A stretch of 64,000 bases of DNA from Burkholderiales bacterium (GTDB lineage Bacteria; Pseudomonadota; Gammaproteobacteria; Burkholderiales; Ga0077523): the NCBI GenBank assembly GCA_019747905.1, contig JAIEQG010000034.1, positions 110,290 through 174,289 of the forward strand. The letters are read 5' to 3'. Numbering within the stretch: the stretch's first letter is position 1; each line of letters opens with the position of its first letter. The position numbers were made by a program, and so were the translations under genes. Below the pieces are notes generated by a model, which was not told the origin of the DNA, did not search any database, and saw only the letters and a list, made by a program, of their open reading frames with translations. Of this stretch, positions 43,376-52,264 are shown piece by piece.

Positions 43376-44530
43376 ATGAGGTTCCATGACAGGGCCATCG
43401 GTGCCGGCTGCCTCGGCGCAGCACTCGCCATCGTTGGCGGCATCTCTTGCCAGACGGCGTCCGCCCAGTTGCCGATCGAGCAGCTGACCAACAAGCCGGC
43501 GATCACCGCCAAGAACCGGGTCTACATCCCGGACATCGCGATCATGCACATCGCCGACGGCAAGGTGCACGTCATCGACGGCGACACCGGCAACTACGAG
43601 GGCGTGATCGGCTCGGGCTTCACCGGCCAGTCGAAGCTGTCCAAGGACGGCAAGGACCTCTTCATCGCCACGACCTACTACGATCGCGGGCAGCGCGGCA
43701 ATCGCTCCGACATCGTCGAGGTGTGGGACGCCGAGACCCTTCACTTCAAGTACGAGATCGCCATCAGCGACAAGCGCGCGATGGCGCTCAACTACAAGTG
43801 GCTGCTGAGCCTGTCGTCGAACGGCCGCTGGCTCATCGTGCAGAACGCCACGCCGGCCACCTCCGTGACGGTGGTCGACCTCGAGAAGAAGGCGGCCGTG
43901 GCGGAGATCGCCATGCCGGGCTGCTGGGCCATCTACCCCGTGCCGTCCCAGCCCAACAAGTTCGGTTCGCTCTGCGGCGACGGCACCGCGCAGATCGTCA
44001 CGCTGGCCGACGATGGCTCGGCGGCCGGTCGCACCGTGTCGGACACGCTGTTCGACCCCGAGAACGACGCCCTCTTCATCCAGGGCGAGGCCACGGGCGA
44101 CACTTATCATTTCGTCAGCTTCACCGGCAACCTGGTGTCCATCGATTTCGGCGGCGACAAGGCCAAGGCCGCCGGCAAGACGTCGCTGGTCACCGGCGAA
44201 GAGCGCAAGAAGGGCTGGCGGCCGGGCGGCTACCAGCCGGTCGCCCTGGGTGGCGGCAAGCTCTACGTCGCCATGCACCCCGGCGGCGGCGAAGGCAGCC
44301 ACAAGACGCCTGCCAAGGAGATCTGGGTGTACGACGTGGCGTCCAAGAAGCGCGTGGGCAAGATGCCGGGGCACGGCGCCACCGCGATCGGCACCTCCTC
44401 GGACGGCACCCGGCTCTACGCCATCGATGCCGAGAAGGCGTCGCTCGTCATCACCGACGTGGCCAAGAAACCCAAGGTGAAGGCCACCGTGCAGGTGGGC
44501 GAGTTCCCGAGCCAGATCGAAGTGAATTAA
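43376..44530 (+). CDS. mauB: TTQ amine dehydrogenase, heavy (beta-propeller) subunit
   Basis: A 384-residue periplasmic subunit of a tryptophan-tryptophylquinone amine dehydrogenase (methylamine or aromatic amine type). Signal peptide ends TASAQ. The mature part is a seven-bladed propeller with repeats such as RVYIPDIAIMHIADGKVHVIDG, SKDGKDLFIATTYYDRGQRG, DIVEVWDAETL and the C-terminal GTSSDGTRLYAIDAEKASLVI. It is first in the order B-E-D-A, shared by mau and aau clusters. AGGGGAGG precedes ATG 43376. The order and the following cytochrome gene favour the aromatic amine dehydrogenase type (inference). Confidence 0.92.
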   Translation: MRFHDRAIGAGCLGAALAIVGGISCQTASAQLPIEQLTNKPAITAKNRVYIPDIAIMHIADGKVHVIDGDTGNYEGVIGSGFTGQSKLSKDGKDLFIATTYYDRGQRGNRSDIVEVWDAETLHFKYEIAISDKRAMALNYKWLLSLSSNGRWLIVQNATPATSVTVVDLEKKAAVAEIAMPGCWAIYPVPSQPNKFGSLCGDGTAQIVTLADDGSAAGRTVSDTLFDPENDALFIQGEATGDTYHFVSFTGNLVSIDFGGDKAKAAGKTSLVTGEERKKGWRPGGYQPVALGGGKLYVAMHPGGGEGSHKTPAKEIWVYDVASKKRVGKMPGHGATAIGTSSDGTRLYAIDAEKASLVITDVAKKPKVKATVQVGEFPSQIEVN

Positions 44531-44543
44531 GCACGCAGACCCG

Positions 44544-45119
44544 ATGGACGTGTTGTCGATCATCGCCGACCCGGCCGCCAAAGGCGCCGTCATCGGCGCC
44601 CTGGCGCTGATCCTCCTGGGAGCGGCCTGGCACAAGCTGTCCGAGCCGAACATGTTCCTGTCGGCACTGGCCGCCTATCGCCTGTTGCCCCAGGGCCTGC
44701 TCGATGTCGCCGCCCGCGGCATTCCCCTGCTCGAGATCGCCCTGGGTGCCGGACTGCTCGTGCCTGCCACCCGGAGCCTCGCCTTGGTAGGCGTGGCGTT
44801 GCTGATGCTCGGCTATGCGCTGGCCATCGGCATCAATCTGGCGCGCGGCCGCAGCTACATCGATTGCGGTTGCGGCGGTGCTGCACATCCGTTGTCCTGG
44901 GGTCTTGTCGTGCGCAATGGCGTGCTGGCCGCGGCAGCCCTCGCTGCCAGCGGCGCCACCATGGATCGACCGCTCGACTGGCTCGACGCCGTGACGGTCG
45001 TGCTCGGTGTGCTCGCCTTCTTCGTGACCTACCTCATGGCCGACGAACTGCTGCGCCAGGCAAGCCGCATGGCGCGCGCGGAACGCTCGACCGATACCGC
45101 AAGAAGCCTCTCCTCATGA
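44544..45119 (+). CDS. mauE: MauE family membrane protein for amine dehydrogenase maturation
   Basis: A 191-residue inner-membrane protein with about four to five helices and a DCGCGG motif (GRSYIDCGCGGAAHPLSWGL), the MauE signature. MauE and MauD are needed for export or disulfide formation of the small subunit, which holds many disulfides. Its stop overlaps the mauD ATG as ATGA. Confidence 0.92.
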   Translation: MDVLSIIADPAAKGAVIGALALILLGAAWHKLSEPNMFLSALAAYRLLPQGLLDVAARGIPLLEIALGAGLLVPATRSLALVGVALLMLGYALAIGINLARGRSYIDCGCGGAAHPLSWGLVVRNGVLAAAALAASGATMDRPLDWLDAVTVVLGVLAFFVTYLMADELLRQASRMARAERSTDTARSLSS

Positions 45120-45730
45120 CCAGCATCACCATCTCCAACGCCCTGCTCTGGGTGCTCATGCTCGGCGTGATCGTCGCGCTGTGGGCGCTGGCGCGGCAGG
45201 TCGGCATCCTCTATGAGCGCGTGGCCCCCATGGGCGCCCTCATAACCGATGCCGGTCCGAAGCTCGGCGAAGCCTCGCCGCAGTTCGATCTGCCGTCCTT
45301 GAGCGGCGCCACCATCGCCATCGGCGGCGAGCGGCCCAAGAGCCAGCTGATCTTCTTCCTGTCGCCCACGTGTCCGGTCTGCAAGAAGCTGCTGCCGATC
45401 CTGCGCTCCGCTTCCCAGGCCGAGAAGAACTGGCTCGACGTGGTCATCGCGAGCGACGGCGATTCGACCCAGCACCTCGGTTTCTACCGCGACGCTAAAC
45501 TCGAACAGTTTCCCTACGTGCTGTCGGCCGACCTCGGCATGACCTACCGCGTGAGCCGCCTGCCCTATGCCGTGCTGCTGGACGAGCATGGCGTCATCCG
45601 CGCCAAGGGACTCATCAACAATCGCGAACAGCTCGAAAGCCTGTTCAATGCGAAGGAAATCGGCGTCGCATCGGTGCAGGACTACCTGCAGCGCGGCGCC
45701 CAAGCTCACCAACCCCACGAATCCGCCTGA
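45116..45730 (+). CDS. mauD: MauD thioredoxin-like protein for amine dehydrogenase maturation
   Basis: A 204-residue membrane-anchored thioredoxin-fold protein: N-terminal helix LLWVLMLGVIVALWALARQV, then GEASPQFDLPSL and the redox motif SPTCPVCKKLLP (Cys about 86 and 89), and cis-Pro in RLPYAVLLDEHGVI. It is placed to form or isomerise the disulfides of MauA in the periplasm. The ATG at 45116 overlaps mauE; the track lists a longer frame start (44864) that is not real. Confidence 0.92.
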   Translation: MTSITISNALLWVLMLGVIVALWALARQVGILYERVAPMGALITDAGPKLGEASPQFDLPSLSGATIAIGGERPKSQLIFFLSPTCPVCKKLLPILRSASQAEKNWLDVVIASDGDSTQHLGFYRDAKLEQFPYVLSADLGMTYRVSRLPYAVLLDEHGVIRAKGLINNREQLESLFNAKEIGVASVQDYLQRGAQAHQPHESA

Positions 45731-45753
45731 ACCTGATCGAAGGAGACTTGAGA

Positions 45754-46275
45754 ATGTTCCAGATCATCGAGCAATGGATCGACCGCATGGCCGAACGCCG
45801 CGTGCGTGCCACCGCGCAATCCACCTCGCGCCGCAGTGCGGTGGCGAAGATCGGCACGCTGATGGTCGGCGGCGCCGTGCTGCCGATGCTGCCCTTCGAT
45901 CGCTCCGGCGGCGAAGCCCATGCCGCGCTGCCAGCACCCCAGGACCCGACCAAGTGCGAATACTGGCGCAACTGCGCGCTGGACGGCTTCCTCTGCACCT
46001 GCTGCGGCGGCTCCATCACTTCCTGCCCGCCCGGCGCCGAGGCCTCCAAGGTCACCTGGGTCGGTACCTGCAAGAACCCGAAGGACGGCCGCGACTACCT
46101 GGTGAGCTACAACGACTGCTGCGGCAAGGTCGCCTGCGGTCGCTGCCTCTGCAACTACAACCAGGGCGAGCGTCCGGCGTACCGCATGGGCATCCACAAC
46201 GACATCAACTGGTGCATGGCCGACAAGCAGACCATGTATCACTGCACGGTGTCGGTCATCGTGGGAGTGAATTAG
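45754..46275 (+). CDS. mauA: TTQ amine dehydrogenase, light (catalytic) subunit
   Basis: A 173-residue precursor of the catalytic subunit carrying the TTQ cofactor. A long twin-arginine leader (STSRRSAVAKIGTLMVGGAV) is followed by a Cys-dense domain: CEYWRNCALDGFLCTCCGG, TWVGTC, DCCGKVACGRCLC and HNDINWCMAD. The two tryptophans that become TTQ correspond to those in TWVGTC (about 100 of the precursor) and NDINWC (about 153), and both are kept. AGGAG at 45741 favours ATG 45754 over the TTG used by the track. No mauG-like di-haem gene is nearby. Confidence 0.94.
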   Translation: MFQIIEQWIDRMAERRVRATAQSTSRRSAVAKIGTLMVGGAVLPMLPFDRSGGEAHAALPAPQDPTKCEYWRNCALDGFLCTCCGGSITSCPPGAEASKVTWVGTCKNPKDGRDYLVSYNDCCGKVACGRCLCNYNQGERPAYRMGIHNDINWCMADKQTMYHCTVSVIVGVN

Positions 46276-46342
46276 GCGATTGAGGTGTACGCATCGGTCG
46301 CTACGCGCCCGATGCACGTGCACTTCAATCGGATCTGATCAG

Positions 46343-46378
46343 CAGATCAGGCTAGGGAGCGGCCCGGCGCCTGATCTG
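46343..46378. promoter_or_regulatory. inverted repeat between mauA and the cytochrome c gene
   Basis: CAGATCAGGC (46343-46352) and GCCTGATCTG (46369-46378) are perfect 10-bp arms with a 16-base loop in the 123-bp gap. There is no T-run, so it could be an operator, a processing stem or a partial terminator setting the ratio of the cytochrome to the dehydrogenase. Confidence 0.45.
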
Positions 46379-46398
46379 AGGGCAAAGGTTACGGGGCG

Positions 46399-46854
46399 AT
46401 GAGATTGGGAATTCTGCGATCGGTGGTGGCTTTTGCAGCGTTGATGCTCGCGCTCGCCACTGCCGCCTTCGCCGCCGACAAGTCGGAGACCCGCGCCAGG
46501 ATTGACTACCTGCTGCATTGCTCCGGCTGTCACGGGCAGGACGGCACCGGCAAACCGTCCGCGGGGATTCCGCGGTTCACCGATCAGGTGGGGTACTTCC
46601 TGAAACTGCCGGAGGGGCGCGCGTTCCTGATGCAGGTGCCGGGGCTGTTGAGCGCCAACATGCCGGACGATCGCGCTGCGGCGGTGGTCACGTGGATGAT
46701 CAAGGAATTCGCGGGGCCCTCGATGCCGGAGAATCTGGAGCCCTATACGGTCGCGGAAGCGAAGCGCTACAAGGCCGAGCGTCCGGCGGACATCATGGGT
46801 CGGCGCAACGAGATCTACGCGAAGCTGCTCGCGCTGGGCATCAAGATCGAGTAG
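46399..46854 (+). CDS. periplasmic monohaem c-type cytochrome, probable amine dehydrogenase electron partner
   Basis: A 151-residue exported protein. Signal MRLGILRSVVAFAALMLALATAAFA is followed by a single haem-binding motif CSGCH (about residue 41) in LLHCSGCHGQDGTGKPSAGIP. A methionine in LSANMPDDRAA could be the sixth ligand. In aromatic amine dehydrogenase clusters a small monohaem cytochrome gene follows the structural genes, which fits here. It converges with dsdA and overlaps its 3' end by 14 bases. Confidence 0.85.
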   Translation: MRLGILRSVVAFAALMLALATAAFAADKSETRARIDYLLHCSGCHGQDGTGKPSAGIPRFTDQVGYFLKLPEGRAFLMQVPGLLSANMPDDRAAAVVTWMIKEFAGPSMPENLEPYTVAEAKRYKAERPADIMGRRNEIYAKLLALGIKIE

Positions 46855-48121
46855 CGCTGGCCGGCGAGTCGTTCAGCAGCTGCTGGAACACGTCATCGGG
46901 GAGCAAACCGCCGCCCGTTGTCCACACGATGTCCGTGCCCTTTCCAGCGTTCAGACCAGCACGCGACCACGATACCGCCGCAGCAAACGCCGATGCTGCG
47001 GACGGTTCCAACTCGAGTCCCGCATCGAACCACGCTCGCCGCACCCATTCGAGACTGGTTGCATCACTCACTGTGACGACACCGTCGATCAGGTGCCGGA
47101 CCACGTCAGCCGCGAACAAAGACGCCGATGCGACGGCCAGTCCGTCCTGCACGGTCTGGTTGCTGCGCCCGACGTCGTAGACCGAAACGGATTCGCGGGA
47201 TTCCGATGCGAGCTGCACCACCATGCAAGGCGATTCGACCGGCTCCACGAAGACGCAGCGCACCGCATCGCCGAACACGTGCTTCAGACCGAACGTGATG
47301 CCGCCTGGAGCACCGCCGACGCCGCACGGCAGGTAGACCAGCAGCGGCCGACCGGCATCCACCGCAATCCCGGCCGCCTCCAGTTGAACCCGCAGATCGA
47401 TCGCTGCCGTCGCGTAGCCAAGGAAAAGCTGCTCCGAAGTTTCGTCGTCCACGAAGTGACACTGCGGACGCGTCGCTGCGGAGGAGCGCGCCGCGGCCAC
47501 CGCGGCGGTGTAGTCCGCCTCGTGCTCGACCACGTTCACGCCGATGCGACGCAGCCGGTCCTTCTTCCACGCTTTCGCGTCGCTCGACATGTGCACCTCT
47601 GCCGCAAAGCCGAGCGCGCGGGCCATCACGCCGACGCTGAAACCGAGGTTGCCGGTACTGCCGACGACGACGGTGTGGCGCGCGAAACGCTCCCGCCAGG
47701 CCGGGTCGGCGAACGCGGCGAAATCGTCTGGCACGCCGAAACCTTCCGCAACGCGTTCCGCGTACCACAGCACTTCGTAGACGCCGCCGCGCGCCTTGAT
47801 GCATCCAGTCACAGGCAGATCGTGATCCGCCTTCACCAGCAGACGGCCCTGCCCGCCCAGCACCGAGCGGGCGAAGCTCTCCTTCGGTTCCAGCAACGCC
47901 GAGTCGATCAGCCCACCCGACGAGCGCAGTTCCGGAAACAACTTCGAGAGCAACGGAGCGAAGCGCCGCCAGCGCGCTTGTGCCGCCTGCACGTCGGACC
48001 ATTGCAGAGGCAGCGTGGGCAGCACTTCCGCTGCGGGGCGAACGTGCGGATTGCGCCACACCGTCGGCACCCCCGCACGGACGGCATCCGGCACTCCCAG
48101 AGCCGGCTTCGGATCGTTCAT
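46841..48121 (-). CDS. dsdA: D-serine ammonia-lyase (D-serine dehydratase)
   Basis: A 426-residue PLP enzyme converting D-serine to pyruvate and ammonia. The PLP lysine lies in PVTGCIKARGGVYEVL (about 108), close to the E. coli DsdA sequence around Lys118. VGSTGNLGFSVG is the phosphate loop, and YLPCGVGGAPGGITFGLK and VWTTGGG match the fold-type II DsdA family. ATG 48121 overlaps the stop of the oxidoreductase gene as ATGA; the track's 48460 start is spurious. It is the last gene of the long minus-strand run. Confidence 0.9.
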   Translation of the reverse strand: MNDPKPALGVPDAVRAGVPTVWRNPHVRPAAEVLPTLPLQWSDVQAAQARWRRFAPLLSKLFPELRSSGGLIDSALLEPKESFARSVLGGQGRLLVKADHDLPVTGCIKARGGVYEVLWYAERVAEGFGVPDDFAAFADPAWRERFARHTVVVGSTGNLGFSVGVMARALGFAAEVHMSSDAKAWKKDRLRRIGVNVVEHEADYTAAVAAARSSAATRPQCHFVDDETSEQLFLGYATAAIDLRVQLEAAGIAVDAGRPLLVYLPCGVGGAPGGITFGLKHVFGDAVRCVFVEPVESPCMVVQLASESRESVSVYDVGRSNQTVQDGLAVASASLFAADVVRHLIDGVVTVSDATSLEWVRRAWFDAGLELEPSAASAFAAAVSWSRAGLNAGKGTDIVWTTGGGLLPDDVFQQLLNDSPASATRS

Positions 48122-49434
48122 CGCCAGCGGTCCTCGATGCCATAGGCCAGATACGCACCGGCGAGGTAGGCCTTGCGCAGAGCCGGCAGCGGGAAGCGCG
48201 GGATCTCCGTGGACGTGACCGGCGTGTCGCGCGGCACCGTCTTGCCCATCACGAGATCCGCTGCGAGGCCGCCGCAGTGACTCGATAGCGCGACGCCACT
48301 GCCCAGATAGGCCATCGCGTATGCGACTGTCGCATCGCCTTCGACGGTGTTCATGTGCGGAATGAGGTCGTAGGACAAGCCCACGTTGCCATGCCAGAAC
48401 CACTCGCTGCCTACGCCCGCGAGCACCGGCCATTTGGCGGCGATGGCCGCCTCCAGCCATCTGCGGCGTCGAGCCAGAGCCGAAGGCGTGTCGAATACGC
48501 CTGAGCGTCCACCAAACAGCAGCCGGTCATCGGGCAGGCGCCGCCAGTAGAACAGCAGGCGGCGGGTGTCGGAGTACACCTGAGTGGTAGCCATGCCGAC
48601 GGCATCCCATTCGGCCGGGGTCAGGCGGCGCGTCACCACGATGTTGCTGGCCGCCGGCAACACCCGCCCGCGAAAGTACGGATGCAGGTGCTCCGGCGTG
48701 TAGCCGTTCGTGGCCATCACGACCCTGCGGGCGTGCACCGTGCCGCCCGGCGTTGCCAGGACATGGGTGCTGCCGTCGCGCTGCCAAGAGACGACGGGCG
48801 TTCGATCGAACAGGGCGGCACCGCGACGCGCAGTGGCCTTCGCGAGACCTCTTGCGTACTTGAGCGGATGCAGCCCGAAGCCGGTGCGGAACCGGATCGC
48901 ACCTCCCGCGGACGGCCCGCGCAGGTAGCCATCGCGCTCGAGCTGCTCGCGACTCAGGAGATCCACGCCGTCGAAACCGAGCACCTCGCGGTACGTGCGG
49001 ATGCGATCCTTCAGTTCGGCCACTCGTTCGTCGCGATGGGCCACCGTGAGCGCGCCTTCGGGTTGCGCATCGCAATCGATCGCCTCGCTGCGGATCAGTT
49101 CGCGCACCGTTTCGACCGCATCGACCCCAAGTCTTACCGAAGCTCGCGCCGCTTCCAGGCCCCATTTGCGGATGCGTTCGTCCAGGCCGACCTTGCCCAC
49201 CGACGTCAGCGCGAACCCGCTGTTGCGTCCGCTGGCGCCCCAACCGATGCGATTCGCTTCGAGCACCGCCACGTCGACACCATGCACAAATGCAAGCTGG
49301 CGTGCGGCCGTAAGACCGGTGTAGCCGCCACCGATCACCGCGACCTCCACCTGGCGGTCGGCTTCCAACGGACGCGCGCCGGATTCGTCGGGCGCAGCCG
49401 TGTCCTCCCAGTACGAAGGAACGACAGCGGTCAT
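48118..49434 (-). CDS. FAD-dependent amine/amino-acid oxidoreductase (DadA/PuuB-like DAO family)
   Basis: A 438-residue flavoenzyme of the DAO superfamily. It has the Rossmann motif VAVIGGGYTGLTAARQLA (about 31-48), then VLEANRIGWGASGRNSGF, which is typical of PuuB/gamma-glutamylputrescine oxidase-like proteins, and a C-terminal AYLGSGVALSSHCGGLAADLV that binds FAD. The N-terminal SYWEDTA also fits PuuB-like enzymes. Neighbouring Pot-type ABC genes and dsdA suggest oxidation of an imported amine, polyamine derivative or D-amino acid. The exact substrate is unknown. Confidence 0.9.
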   Translation of the reverse strand: MTAVVPSYWEDTAAPDESGARPLEADRQVEVAVIGGGYTGLTAARQLAFVHGVDVAVLEANRIGWGASGRNSGFALTSVGKVGLDERIRKWGLEAARASVRLGVDAVETVRELIRSEAIDCDAQPEGALTVAHRDERVAELKDRIRTYREVLGFDGVDLLSREQLERDGYLRGPSAGGAIRFRTGFGLHPLKYARGLAKATARRGAALFDRTPVVSWQRDGSTHVLATPGGTVHARRVVMATNGYTPEHLHPYFRGRVLPAASNIVVTRRLTPAEWDAVGMATTQVYSDTRRLLFYWRRLPDDRLLFGGRSGVFDTPSALARRRRWLEAAIAAKWPVLAGVGSEWFWHGNVGLSYDLIPHMNTVEGDATVAYAMAYLGSGVALSSHCGGLAADLVMGKTVPRDTPVTSTEIPRFPLPALRKAYLAGAYLAYGIEDRWR

Positions 49435-49441
49435 CGCGACG

Positions 49442-50521
49442 TCACTGGATCAGCCACGCGTTGAACCGCTGCACCAGCGCCGTGTCGTTCTTGCCCCACC
49501 ACTCGTTGTCGGTCTTGATGAGACCCTTCACGTAGTCCGGATGCGTGGTGAGCGACTTCGCCGCATTCGGGTCCACCAGGTCGAACGCCTTGCGGTTGGT
49601 CGGGCCGTAGGCCACGTACCTGGTCTGGTTGGCCTGCTGCTGCGCCTGGGTGGCGAAGGCGATGAACTTCATCGCGTTCTCGCGATGGGGCGCACCCTTG
49701 GGCACGGCCCACCAGTCGCCCGACAGCAATCCCTGATTGCGTTCCACACCGATCGGCGCACCCTTGGCGATGGCACTCACCACCTCGCCATCCCAGATGG
49801 CCGCCAGGTCCACTTCGCCGTTGGACAGCACCTGCGTGAATTGAGCGCCGGAAGTCCACCACGCGGTGACGTGCTTCTTGATGCGGTCCATGCTCTTGAA
49901 CGCCCTTTCCACGTCGAGCGGATAGAGCTTCTCCGGCGGCACCCCATCGGCGAGCAGCGCGATCTCGAGGTTGCCGAAGGGCGTCTTGCGCAGCGAGCGC
50001 GGACCGGGAAAGCGCTTCACGTCCCAGAACTCGGCCCAGTTGCGCGGATGGTTCTGCACCGAGTAGCGGCGGGTGTGGTAGCCGATTGCCGTGGCGAACA
50101 TGTCGCAACCGGTGCCGCGCGGATGCACGGCCGCAGGCATCAGGTCGGTCGTCGGGACGATCTTGTAGTCGATGGGCTCCAGCAGGTTCTCGCGAGTGCC
50201 GACGATCACGTGCCGGTCGCCCACGTTCACCACGTCCCATTCGACGTTGCCCGCCTCCACCATCGCCTTGATGCGCGACAGCGGATCCTCGAAGGTGGTC
50301 TCGATCACCTTGATCCCGGTGGCCTTCATGAACGGTTCGAAGTGCGCCTTGCGATGTGCTTCCTGGTACGGCCCGCCCCACCCCGCCACCACCAGTTCGT
50401 TCGCGGCGCCTCGTGCGCGCGCCGGCACGACCAGCCCGAGGCCCAGGGCAGCGGTGCCCTGCAGGAACGACCGTCGACCCGATCCTCGCCCTGCGCCTGC
50501 CTCACCTTGCTCGTGATCCAT
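49442..50521 (-). CDS. ABC transporter substrate-binding protein, Pot (spermidine/putrescine)-like
   Basis: A 359-residue periplasmic binding protein. A twin-arginine-like leader (SGRRSFLQGTAALGLGLVVP) precedes the mature domain LVVAGWGGPYQEAHRKAHFEPFMKATGIKV, which places it in the PotD/AfuA-like class of extracellular binding proteins. IWDGEVVSAIAKGAPIGVERNQG lies in the ligand cleft region. ATG 50521 follows GGAGGA; the track's 50584 start overlaps the permease gap. It lies between the permease genes and the oxidoreductase. Confidence 0.9.
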   Translation of the reverse strand: MDHEQGEAGAGRGSGRRSFLQGTAALGLGLVVPARARGAANELVVAGWGGPYQEAHRKAHFEPFMKATGIKVIETTFEDPLSRIKAMVEAGNVEWDVVNVGDRHVIVGTRENLLEPIDYKIVPTTDLMPAAVHPRGTGCDMFATAIGYHTRRYSVQNHPRNWAEFWDVKRFPGPRSLRKTPFGNLEIALLADGVPPEKLYPLDVERAFKSMDRIKKHVTAWWTSGAQFTQVLSNGEVDLAAIWDGEVVSAIAKGAPIGVERNQGLLSGDWWAVPKGAPHRENAMKFIAFATQAQQQANQTRYVAYGPTNRKAFDLVDPNAAKSLTTHPDYVKGLIKTDNEWWGKNDTALVQRFNAWLIQ

Positions 50522-50567
50522 CCTCGCTCCTCCCGGTCCTACGGCATCCATCGCGTCCACCATGCGC

Positions 50568-51398
50568 TCATCCCGCCTGCGCACCGGTCAATCGTGCCGA
50601 CCGGCGCCGCAACAGTTCCAGCACCAGCAGCAGTGCCAGCGACACGGCCACCAGCAGCGTCGAGACCGCCGCGATGGTCGGATCGATCTCGGAGCGCAAC
50701 CCTTCCCACATGCGTTTCGGTAGCGTACCCGAGCGCGTGCCGCTGATGAACAGGGCGATGACCACGTCATCCCACGACGCGATGAACGCGAGCAACGCCC
50801 CGGCAGCCACACCCGGGCGGATCAGCGGCAAAGTCACGTGCCGGAAAGCGCGCCACGGCGTGGCCCCGAGGCTCGCGGCGGCATGCTCGAGCCGTTCGTC
50901 CACCCGTTGCAGCGTCGCCGACACGGTCACGATCACGTACGGCAGTCCGAGCGCTGCATGGGCGATCACCAGACCGGCCAGGCTGCCCACGAGCTTCAGC
51001 TTTGCATAGACACCATACAGCGCGATGGCGAGCACGATCACCGGCACGATCATGGGCGACACCAGGAATCCCACCACCAGCGCCTTGCCGGGAAATCGGC
51101 TGCGAGCGAGCGCCAGTGCCGCCGCGGTGCCCAGAATGCAGGCGAGCAGCGTCGCCAGCACGCCCGCCTGCAAGCTGGTCCAGAGCGCGCTCGTCCACTC
51201 GACCGAGTCGAGGAAACGCTCGTACCACTGCAGCGAGAACCCGCGCGGCGGAAACTCGAGGTACTGCGAGCTGCTGAACGAGATGGGTATGACCACCAGC
51301 ACCGGCACGATCAGGAATATCACGACCAGCGCAGCGAGCCCGTGGAGCACGACGCTCGCCGTGCGTCCCGGCGAATCCCAGGCGCGATCGAGGCTCAA
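50568..51398 (-). CDS. ABC transporter permease, PotC-like
   Basis: A 276-residue inner-membrane permease with six helices and the EAA loop EHAAASLGATPWRAFRHVTLPLIRPG near residue 185. The start is a TTG at 51398 overlapping the previous stop (TTGA), with GGGAGGGAC upstream; the track merges this gene with an unrelated upstream frame (50568..52526). It pairs with the PotB-like permease. Confidence 0.9.
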   Translation of the reverse strand: MSLDRAWDSPGRTASVVLHGLAALVVIFLIVPVLVVIPISFSSSQYLEFPPRGFSLQWYERFLDSVEWTSALWTSLQAGVLATLLACILGTAAALALARSRFPGKALVVGFLVSPMIVPVIVLAIALYGVYAKLKLVGSLAGLVIAHAALGLPYVIVTVSATLQRVDERLEHAAASLGATPWRAFRHVTLPLIRPGVAAGALLAFIASWDDVVIALFISGTRSGTLPKRMWEGLRSEIDPTIAAVSTLLVAVSLALLLVLELLRRRSARLTGAQAG

Positions 51399-52264
51399 TC
51401 CAGTCCCTCCCAGATCCGGCCCAGTCCCAGGAACCTTCCGGCCAAAGCGAGAACGGCCAGGGTCGCCACCAGCAGGGTGACGGCGAGCGCGGATGCGAAG
51501 CCCCAGGCGAGCAACTCGGACACCTGTTGCGATATGAGCATGGACAGCGTCAGGTCCGCCGGGCCACCGAGCAATGCCGGAGTCACGTAGAACCCGAGCG
51601 CGAGGATGAACACCAGCATCGCGCCGGCCATCACCCCCGGCAGCGTGAGCGGCACGAACACGCGCAGGAATGCGCGCAGCGGTGACGCACCCAGGCTGCG
51701 CGCCGCCATGGTGAGCGCCGGATCCAGCCGCGTCATCACGCTCCACACGGGCAGGATCAGGAACGGCAGCAGGATGTGGATCATCCCGAGATGGGTGGCG
51801 AGGCTGGTGTGCAGCAGCTTGAGCGGTTCCTCGGTGATGCCCAGCGCCATCAGCACCTGGTTCACGATGCCGTATCGACCGAGGATCACCATCCACGCGT
51901 AGGTGCGCACCAGCAGGCTGGTCCAGAACGGCAGCAGTACCAGCGCCACCAGCAGCGATCGCCAGGCACCGCGGCTGCGTGCGAGCGCATATGCCACGGG
52001 GTAACCCAGCACGACGGTAGCCAGCGTCACGGTGAGCGCCAGACCGAATGTCGAAGCCAGCACGCGCAGATAGACCGAGGCGGTGCCGATGGTGACGTAG
52101 TGATCGAAGCCCGGCGCGGGATCGGTCACGCTGCGGATCGCGATCAGCGTGAGCGGTAGTGCGAATGCCAGCGCGAGGAAGATGAGCGCGGGAAGAAGCA
52201 GGAGCAGGCGGCGGCGGTGCTCGGGTGCGATCGTCAGCGGCACGCCTCGTGCGGTTGCCAGCAT
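51395..52264 (-). CDS. ABC transporter permease, PotB-like
   Basis: A 289-residue permease with six helices and EAA loop AARSLGASPLRAFLRVFVPLTLPG near residue 190. The order ATPase, permease, permease, binding protein is that of pot-type operons. The ATG at 52264 abuts the stop of the ATPase gene. Confidence 0.92.
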   Translation of the reverse strand: MLATARGVPLTIAPEHRRRLLLLLPALIFLALAFALPLTLIAIRSVTDPAPGFDHYVTIGTASVYLRVLASTFGLALTVTLATVVLGYPVAYALARSRGAWRSLLVALVLLPFWTSLLVRTYAWMVILGRYGIVNQVLMALGITEEPLKLLHTSLATHLGMIHILLPFLILPVWSVMTRLDPALTMAARSLGASPLRAFLRVFVPLTLPGVMAGAMLVFILALGFYVTPALLGGPADLTLSMLISQQVSELLAWGFASALAVTLLVATLAVLALAGRFLGLGRIWEGLD

